Positions 58,863-64,000 of a DNA stretch of 64,000 nt are shown here, one piece after another (within the stretch, counting starts at the first letter, position 1; every line of letters starts with the position of its first letter). The stretch is from the NCBI RefSeq assembly GCF_946480305.1, contig NZ_CAMLJQ010000003.1:186001-250000 (forward strand), written 5' to 3'. The notes below the pieces were generated by a model. That model was not told the DNA's origin. It ran no database searches and worked only from the letters and a program-made list of their open reading frames with translations. Origin of the DNA: an uncultured Caldimonas sp. (GTDB lineage Bacteria; Pseudomonadota; Gammaproteobacteria; Burkholderiales; Burkholderiaceae). A program made the position numbers and the translations under genes.

Positions 58863-59645
58863 ATGCCATCGACTTCGTACGCACTCGACATTCCGAGCCG
58901 GCAAGGGCACGTGAGCGACGCCGAATGGCAGGTGCGCGTGGACCTCGCCGCTGCCTACAGGCTCGTCGCGTGGTTTCGCTGGGACGACCTCGTGTTCACG
59001 CACATCACCGCACGCGTGCCGGGCACAGAAGACCAGTTCCTGATCAACCCCTACGGCCTGCTGTTCGACGAGATCACCGCATCGAGCCTCGTGAAGATCG
59101 ACCTGCAGGGCAACAAGTTGGACGATACACCCTTCAACGTCAATCCGGCGGGGTTCACGATCCACAGCGCGATCCACTCCGCCCGGCACGACGCGCAATG
59201 CGTGCTGCACACGCACACGTTGAACGGCATCGCGGTGTCGGCTCAGAAGCAGGGGGTGCTGCCGTTGTCGCAGCAGTCGATCTTCGTGCTGTCGAGCCTG
59301 GCCTATCACGACTACGAAGGCGTCGCGCTACGCGACGACGAGAAGCCGCGGCTGGTGCACGACCTGGGCAACAGGAACTTCCTGATGCTGCGCAACCACG
59401 GGTTGCTGACACTCGGGCCCTCGGTGGCGGAGGCCTTCCTCTCGATGTACCTGTTCGAGACCGTCTGCACGATACAGGTCCGGGCACTGGCGGGCGGTGG
59501 CGAGTTGATCCCGATCGACGCGCGCATCATCGAGACCGCAGCGCAGCAGGCGAAGCAGGTGACGCGGGGGCAGGGCGGTGGCGCACTGACGTGGCCCGGC
59601 CTGCTGCGGCGGCTCGACCGCGTCGACCCCGGCTATCGCAGCTGA
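58863..59645 (+). CDS. Class II aldolase/adducin family protein
   Basis: 260 aa. The fold's metal site is seen in the histidine pair of CVLHTHTLNGIAVS and the late RNHGLLTLGPSVAEAF; the N-terminus has LAAAYRLVAWFRWDDLVFTH and the NPYGLLFDEITAS phosphate loop. Family members are aldolases, epimerases or decarboxylase-like; this class (with an SSFALN-like start, here MPSTSYALDIP) has no assigned reaction. The start at 58863 has AGGAG six bases upstream; the open frame to 58809 is longer but less supported. It converges on the histidine phosphatase gene by 7 bases. Confidence 0.88.
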   Translation: MPSTSYALDIPSRQGHVSDAEWQVRVDLAAAYRLVAWFRWDDLVFTHITARVPGTEDQFLINPYGLLFDEITASSLVKIDLQGNKLDDTPFNVNPAGFTIHSAIHSARHDAQCVLHTHTLNGIAVSAQKQGVLPLSQQSIFVLSSLAYHDYEGVALRDDEKPRLVHDLGNRNFLMLRNHGLLTLGPSVAEAFLSMYLFETVCTIQVRALAGGGELIPIDARIIETAAQQAKQVTRGQGGGALTWPGLLRRLDRVDPGYRS

Positions 59646-59652
59646 ACGCGGC

Positions 59653-60369
59653 TCAGCTCTTGGGCGAACTGCCTTCCAGGCGAAGGTACTGGGCGAGCAG
59701 CTTTTCCATCGTCGTGTAGCGCTCGCGCTCGTGCAGCCACTGCGTGGGGGCGAGATTCACCGCCCGGACGACCGAGTCGTTCGGGCCCACGTCCACCACG
59801 TTGATGCAGGCCGGGGCCTGTTCCATGCGACCGAGAAAGCAGCGTTGCCCCGCCAGCAGGTACGACAGCAAGCCGCGGTTCACGCCGCCGTGCAGCACCA
59901 GCAACGCCTGCTGCCAGCCGTCTTCCGCCAGCAACTCCTGAAACGGCGGCAGGATGCGGTCGAGCATTTCACCCACCGACTCCCCGCCCAGGAACCGCGC
60001 CGACTCGTCGGCAAAGCCCTGGAACGCACCGAGGAACGCGGGGCGCAGTTCGTCGCGTGGAATGTCGGACAGGCGACCAGGGCGGATTTCCTGCAGCCGA
60101 GGCTCGACCTGCAGTTCGAGTTGCTGTGAGGCCGCGCTCAGCACGCGGCGGGCGGTTTCGACGGTGCGCGGCAGGCCGCTGACCACGACGCGGTCGAATG
60201 AAACACCGGCGGCGGCGAACAGCTCGCCGGCCGCATCGGCCTGCGCGCGCCCCAGTTCGTTGAGCGGCACGGTGTCGGGAGGCACCGGGGTGCCGTCGGG
60301 CAGGAAGTAATCGACCGAGCCGTGCCGCATCAGGTAGATGCGCCGGCGTTGAGGCCAGCGCGGGCTCAC
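59653..60369 (-). CDS. Histidine phosphatase family protein
   Basis: 238-aa phosphoglycerate-mutase-like phosphatase. It has the RHG motif in RIYLMRHGSVDYFLP, the PLNELGRAQADAAGELFA segment, an arginine in VVVSGLPRTVETARRVL, the acid residue near LQEIRPGRLSD, and the second catalytic histidine in LLVLHGGVNRGLLSYL. It is cytosolic. The stop overlaps nothing; its start is 18 bases after the enoyl-CoA hydratase gene on the same strand, so the two may be an operon. Such phosphatases are common beside ACAD/APH-like kinase genes, where they might remove phosphate intermediates. The substrate is unknown. Confidence 0.9.
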   Translation of the reverse strand: MSPRWPQRRRIYLMRHGSVDYFLPDGTPVPPDTVPLNELGRAQADAAGELFAAAGVSFDRVVVSGLPRTVETARRVLSAASQQLELQVEPRLQEIRPGRLSDIPRDELRPAFLGAFQGFADESARFLGGESVGEMLDRILPPFQELLAEDGWQQALLVLHGGVNRGLLSYLLAGQRCFLGRMEQAPACINVVDVGPNDSVVRAVNLAPTQWLHERERYTTMEKLLAQYLRLEGSSPKS

Positions 60370-60387
60370 GCGTGGACCTCGCGGCGT

Positions 60388-61167
60388 TCAGCGGTAGCGC
60401 GGCGCGCGCTTTTCAAAGAAGGCGGCGATGCCTTCGGCAGCGTTGGGATGCAGCAGGTTGTCGACAAAGCTGTCACGCTCGGCGTCCAGTTGTTGGGGCA
60501 GGCTGCGGTTCGGCCACTGGTTGAGCAACTCCTTGCTGCTGGCCAGCGCGTTGGGTGCCAGGTTCGCCAGCCCTTTTGCGATGTCGAGAGCTTGCGACAG
60601 CGCCTGCCCTTTGTCTGTCACTCGATTGACAAGGCCGTGCACGTGCAGTTGCTCGGCCGTGACGGGCTCGCTGAGCCAGATCATCTGGGTGACCAGCGCG
60701 CGGGGCAGGGCCTGCATCAGGTGAAAGGTGGCACCGCCATCGGGCGACAGGCCCACGCGGTTGTACGCGAGCGAGAAGCGCGCCTCGCGAGACGCGACGA
60801 CGAGGTCGCAGCCCAGCGCGAGCGAGCAGCCACCGCCGGCCGCCGCACCTTCGACGGCAGCGATCACCGGCTTCGGAAACGTGCGGATCGCCTCGATCAG
60901 GCGATGGAAGCGGTCGAGCCGCTGGGTCTGAACCTCGGGCCCGAGCCGGCTGTTGTGCGAGAGCTGCTGCAGATTGCCGCCGGAACAGAAGTTGCCGTCA
61001 GCTCCCGTGATGATCACGCAACGCACTTCCTCCGACGATTCGGCGACGCTCAGTGCCTCCACGCCGGCAGCAGTGACCTGCTCCGACAAGGCGTTACGGG
61101 TTTCTGGGTCGCTGAGCGTGAGGACGAGGGTACGATCCAGGCGTTCGGTTCGCAGTTCTGCGGACAT
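60388..61167 (-). CDS. Enoyl-CoA hydratase/isomerase family protein
   Basis: 259-aa crotonase-fold enzyme from the ATG at 61167 (MSAELRTERLDRTLVLTLSD). The oxyanion-hole segments are CVIITGADGNFCSGGNLQQL and AAVEGAAAGGGCSLALGCDL; VGLSPDGGATFHLMQALPRA and ITVEQLHVHGLVNRV-like positions follow (here VTAEQLHVHGLVNRV). A glutamate at the usual first catalytic site is not evident in the NLQQLSHNS stretch, so it may be an isomerase or a hydratase of altered specificity. It is placed upstream of the histidine phosphatase gene. It fits a beta-oxidation role with the dehydrogenase nearby. Confidence 0.9.
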   Translation of the reverse strand: MSAELRTERLDRTLVLTLSDPETRNALSEQVTAAGVEALSVAESSEEVRCVIITGADGNFCSGGNLQQLSHNSRLGPEVQTQRLDRFHRLIEAIRTFPKPVIAAVEGAAAGGGCSLALGCDLVVASREARFSLAYNRVGLSPDGGATFHLMQALPRALVTQMIWLSEPVTAEQLHVHGLVNRVTDKGQALSQALDIAKGLANLAPNALASSKELLNQWPNRSLPQQLDAERDSFVDNLLHPNAAEGIAAFFEKRAPRYR

Positions 61168-61336
61168 GGCAGTGGCTCGAAAGCGTGAGTTGAGCGGCGA
61201 CGGTGTTGCGTGTTCCCCGCAGTGTGCGCGATTGTGCATGACGGTGTGCACACCGATGTGGCGTTCAAGCCCCGGCGCAAGCTCCATGCAAGCCGCCCCA
61301 TGCTAGAGTCAGACACAAATTGTCACCAACCTGCGC

Positions 61337-63313
61337 ATGAATAGAACGATCCCCCGGCTGGCCACTCTCGTCGTCATGCTGGGCGTTTCGTTGGACGGCT
61401 TGGCGCTGGGTCTCGGCAGTCTTCGCACATCGGCGGTGCTCGGTCGCCCGCTCGACATCCCGGTGCCCGTGCGGCTGGAGCCCGGCGAAGAACTCTCCAG
61501 CGAATGCGTGGGCGCCGACGTGAGCTTCGGGGATGTGCCGGTGCGGCCCTCGCTCGTGCGTGTGCGGGTCGAGCCCTCTGGCACGCCGGGTGAGCAATTG
61601 ATCCGGGTCATGACCGACCATCCGGTCGAGGAGCCGGTGGTGACGTTGGCCGTCACCGCTTCCTGCTCCACGCGGCTGGCCCGCACCTACACCGTCTTCG
61701 CGGACCCGCCCCAGGTACAACCCGCGCCGCAACAGCAGGCGGTCGTACCCGCTGCTGCGGCGCGACGCGAGCCGCGGCCGGCTGCGGTGTCGCCGCCGGC
61801 ACCTGTTGCGGCACCGACCGCGGAGGCCGCGGCGTCGCCGCCTTCCGCCGCGCGCCCGGAGCGTGCGGCAAAACCGTCCGGCCCCGCGCGAGCGCGTCGC
61901 GAGGCGGCGGCGACCGTTGCACCTCCTGACGCACGGCCCCGAACGACCAGGCCGGCAGCCGCGCCGACGAGCAGGTCTGCACGGCCGAGGCTGCAACTCG
62001 ATGCGCTGGATGCCGAACTGGCGGTGCCGTCGTTGCGCTTGTCCGACGAGTTGTCGGTTCCCAAGGCGCAAACCGCCGAGGAGCGCGAAGCCGCAGCGGC
62101 GACCTGGCGGGCGATGAACGCCACCCCCGATGAACGCGTGCAGGACAACCAGCGGCTGCAGGCGCTCGAGCGCAGCCTGCAGGAAATGCGGGCCGAATCG
62201 GCGCGCACGCGCGAGTCGCTGGACAAGCTGCAGGCACAGTTGCGACGCGCCGAGGAGGCGCGGTATGCCAACCCGCTGGTTTATGTGCTGGTGCTGATCT
62301 GCGTGTTGCTCGCTGCGATGCTGGCCTGGGTGCTGCGCCGCCAGTCCGGCCCGCGCATGCCGTGGGTGCCGTCGGCGCTGGGTCCTGAAAGCCACCGGGC
62401 AGAGCTGCACGAGAGCCAGCCGAAGCCGGCGCGCCGTGGGGCACCGCCGCCGGACGCGGAGATCACCTCGCCGGACGCGAAGCTGGCCGTTGCCGCCACG
62501 CAGGCCACCCGGCGCCAGCAGGAAGCCTTCGATGCCGCCATGGAATCGCAACGGACCGTGGCCATTCCCCGCGCACCCGTGGTGATGCCGCCGCCCGCGC
62601 CGGAGGAGAACGCAGGTTCGGGCAAGGTGTCGGTGGAGGAACTGATCGACCTCGAGCAGCAGGCGGAGTTTTTTGTGGCCCTGGGGCAGGAGGAGTCGGC
62701 CATCGAGCTGTTGCGCAGCCATGTGTCCGGCCACCCGGATGGCAGCCCGTTGCCGTACCTGAAGCTGCTCGAGATCTACCAGCGCCGCGGCGAGCGCCAC
62801 CCCTACGAGGAGATCCGGGCGCAGTTCAACGAGCGCTTCAACGCCTATGCCCCAGCCTGGGAAGAGGCGCTGGCCGATGGTCGTTCGCTCGAGGACTATC
62901 CGACGGTCATTTCACGGCTGCAGTCGCTGTGGGAGAGTCCGTCGCGCGCGCTCGAGGTGTTGCAGGCTTCGCTGTTGCGGCGCGACGCCTCGGCCCAGAC
63001 GTTCGACCTGCCCGCGTACCGTGAGCTGCTGATGCTGTACTCGGTGGCGCGCGACCGTGTCGAAGGCGAACCGGTGGACGACAGCGTCGACGTGTTGCTG
63101 CCGCTGGGCGACGAGGAGGACGATTTTCCCCATTCGATGCTGGAGCCCTTGCTGGCTACCACGCCGGTCAAACCGTATGACGGCGTGATGCCCGAGCATG
63201 GTGTGGATCTCGAACTGGAGCCGGAGGACGCGCCGGCTCCGGCCCAGCCGAGCAGCATCGACTTCGAGCCCATCCATCTCGACCTGCCCCAGGACGACAG
63301 GCGCGGCGGCTGA
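61337..63313 (+). CDS. FimV/TspA-like protein (type IV pilus/polarity)
   Basis: 658 aa. Signal peptide MNRTIPRLATLVVMLGVSLD then GLALGLGSLRTSAVLGRPLD, the conserved FimV-type N-terminal domain (PLDIPVPVRL). A Pro/Ala-rich linker (about 130-220), a coiled coil (LQALERSLQEMRAESARTRE), one TM helix near 315-333 (PLVYVLVLICVLLAAMLAWV) and a cytosolic C-terminus with a TPR-like block follow, QQAEFFVALGQEESAIELLR and PYLKLLEIYQRRGERHPYEE. FimV scaffolds twitching machinery and polar proteins; the C-terminal TPR is the conserved partner-binding module. It has its own promoter in the 170 bases upstream and converges on the aminotransferase gene by 7 bases. Confidence 0.85.
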   Translation: MNRTIPRLATLVVMLGVSLDGLALGLGSLRTSAVLGRPLDIPVPVRLEPGEELSSECVGADVSFGDVPVRPSLVRVRVEPSGTPGEQLIRVMTDHPVEEPVVTLAVTASCSTRLARTYTVFADPPQVQPAPQQQAVVPAAAARREPRPAAVSPPAPVAAPTAEAAASPPSAARPERAAKPSGPARARREAAATVAPPDARPRTTRPAAAPTSRSARPRLQLDALDAELAVPSLRLSDELSVPKAQTAEEREAAAATWRAMNATPDERVQDNQRLQALERSLQEMRAESARTRESLDKLQAQLRRAEEARYANPLVYVLVLICVLLAAMLAWVLRRQSGPRMPWVPSALGPESHRAELHESQPKPARRGAPPPDAEITSPDAKLAVAATQATRRQQEAFDAAMESQRTVAIPRAPVVMPPPAPEENAGSGKVSVEELIDLEQQAEFFVALGQEESAIELLRSHVSGHPDGSPLPYLKLLEIYQRRGERHPYEEIRAQFNERFNAYAPAWEEALADGRSLEDYPTVISRLQSLWESPSRALEVLQASLLRRDASAQTFDLPAYRELLMLYSVARDRVEGEPVDDSVDVLLPLGDEEDDFPHSMLEPLLATTPVKPYDGVMPEHGVDLELEPEDAPAPAQPSSIDFEPIHLDLPQDDRRGG

Positions 63314-63320
63314 CGCTCGC

Positions 63321-64000
63321 TCAGAGCCGCGCGAGCCGCTGCAAGGCGGTCTGCAGCGTTTCGTCCTTCTTCGCGAAGCAGAAGCGCACGATGCGCTGTT
63401 CGCGCCCGCCGTCGTAGAACACCGACAGTGGGATCGCCGCCACCCCGATCTCGGTGGTCAGCCAGCGGCAGAAATCGACTTCGCTCAGTTCGCTGATCGC
63501 GCTGTAGTCGACGCACTGGAAGTAGCTGCCCTCGCTCGGCAGCAGCCGGAACCGCGTGCCGGCCAACCCGGCGCGGAACAGGTCGCGCTTGGCGCCATAG
63601 AAGGCGGGCAGTTCGAGGTAGGGCGTGGGGTCCGCCATGTACTCGGCCAGTCCGTGCTGCACCGGCGTGTTCACGGTGAACACGTTGAACTGGTGCACCT
63701 TGCGGAACTCGGCCATCAGCGGCGCGGGCGCCGCCACGTAGCCGACCTTCCAGCCGGTCACGTGGTAGGTCTTGCCGAAGCTGGAGACGATGAAGCAGCG
63801 GGCGGCCAGCTCAGGGTGACGGGCCATGCTCTCGTGCGGCTGCCCGTCGAACACCATGTGCTCGTACACCTCGTCCGAGATCACGACGATGTCCGTCGGG
63901 CGCAGCAGCTCGGCGAGCGCCCGCATGTCGTCGCCAGACCACACCGTGGCGCTCGGGTTGTGCGGCGTGTTCACGATGATGGCGCGCGTGCGCGACGTGA
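63321..64000 (-). CDS. Class I/II PLP aminotransferase (partial, MetC-/YbdL-like)
   Basis: C-terminal two-thirds of a fold-type I aminotransferase; the frame runs off the right edge through TSRTRAIIVNTPHNPSATVW. Visible landmarks: NTPHNPSATVW, DIVVISDEVYEHMVFDG, the PLP lysine in SSFGKTYHVTGWKVGYV, HQFNVFTVNTPVQHGLAEYM, and the end VRFCFAKKDETLQTALQRL. The pattern is that of the methionine aminotransferase / YbdL subgroup, which makes amino acids from keto-acids. The missing N-terminus lies beyond the window. Its stop is 7 bases from that of the FimV-like gene. Confidence 0.92.
   Translation of the reverse strand, partial: TSRTRAIIVNTPHNPSATVWSGDDMRALAELLRPTDIVVISDEVYEHMVFDGQPHESMARHPELAARCFIVSSFGKTYHVTGWKVGYVAAPAPLMAEFRKVHQFNVFTVNTPVQHGLAEYMADPTPYLELPAFYGAKRDLFRAGLAGTRFRLLPSEGSYFQCVDYSAISELSEVDFCRWLTTEIGVAAIPLSVFYDGGREQRIVRFCFAKKDETLQTALQRLARL

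Overview
The window looks like the chromosome of a high-GC betaproteobacterium, probably Burkholderiales of the Rubrivivax/Leptothrix/Piscinibacter type. This rests on very high G+C with strong third-position bias, long stop-free antisense frames, and gene types common there: a FimV-like protein, Ku with a PE-LIG-POL LigD, and an ACAD/APH-type fatty acid block. The taxon is inferred from gene content; no marker gene is present beyond one tRNA.

Layout. 1-5.65 kb: the 3' part of a ThuEFGK/MalEF-type sugar ABC transporter (permease cut by the window edge, binding protein) and a two-component pair, hybrid kinase plus OmpR-type regulator. 5.96-7.27 kb: a small membrane protein, a PagL-like lipid A 3-O-deacylase and a SET-domain protein. 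7.27-10.83 kb: a vWA / PP2C / protein kinase triad, the same trio as E. coli yegL-yegK-yegI. 10.96-31.7 kb: a DUF4166 protein and two giant multidomain proteins (about 2503 and 2114 aa) that share a DUF4781-like core but have different C-terminal modules. They flank ligD-ku (non-homologous end joining), a SemiSWEET-like protein and an AsmA-family protein.

31.9-51.8 kb is the most striking region. A tightly packed minus-strand operon encodes a sulfotransferase, a 4130-aa LEPR-type/DUF4347 repeat protein, a TolC-like outer membrane protein, two HlyD-like adaptors (one with a GAF-like N-terminus) and a PqqD-like/site-2-protease/HlyD hybrid membrane protein. Three junctions overlap by 4 bases or less than 20. 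It resembles a type I secretion operon, but no ABC ATPase is present. A divergent APS kinase (cysC) next to the sulfotransferase would supply PAPS. Together these suggest a dedicated export line for a giant, possibly sulfated surface protein. The DUF4347 domain carries a His/Cys pair that could be a caspase-like dyad.

51.8-64 kb: a GNAT / DUF6916-like / tail-collar (MdpB) cluster without other phage genes, tRNA-Arg(TCT), a short conserved-looking ORF, a GST, a hypothetical gene with a shared hairpin terminator, an acyl-CoA dehydrogenase with an APH-type kinase (ACAD10/11 or Lva-like pairing), a Crp/Fnr regulator divergent from a class II aldolase, a histidine phosphatase, an enoyl-CoA hydratase, a FimV-like protein, and the C-terminal part of a class I aminotransferase cut by the right edge.
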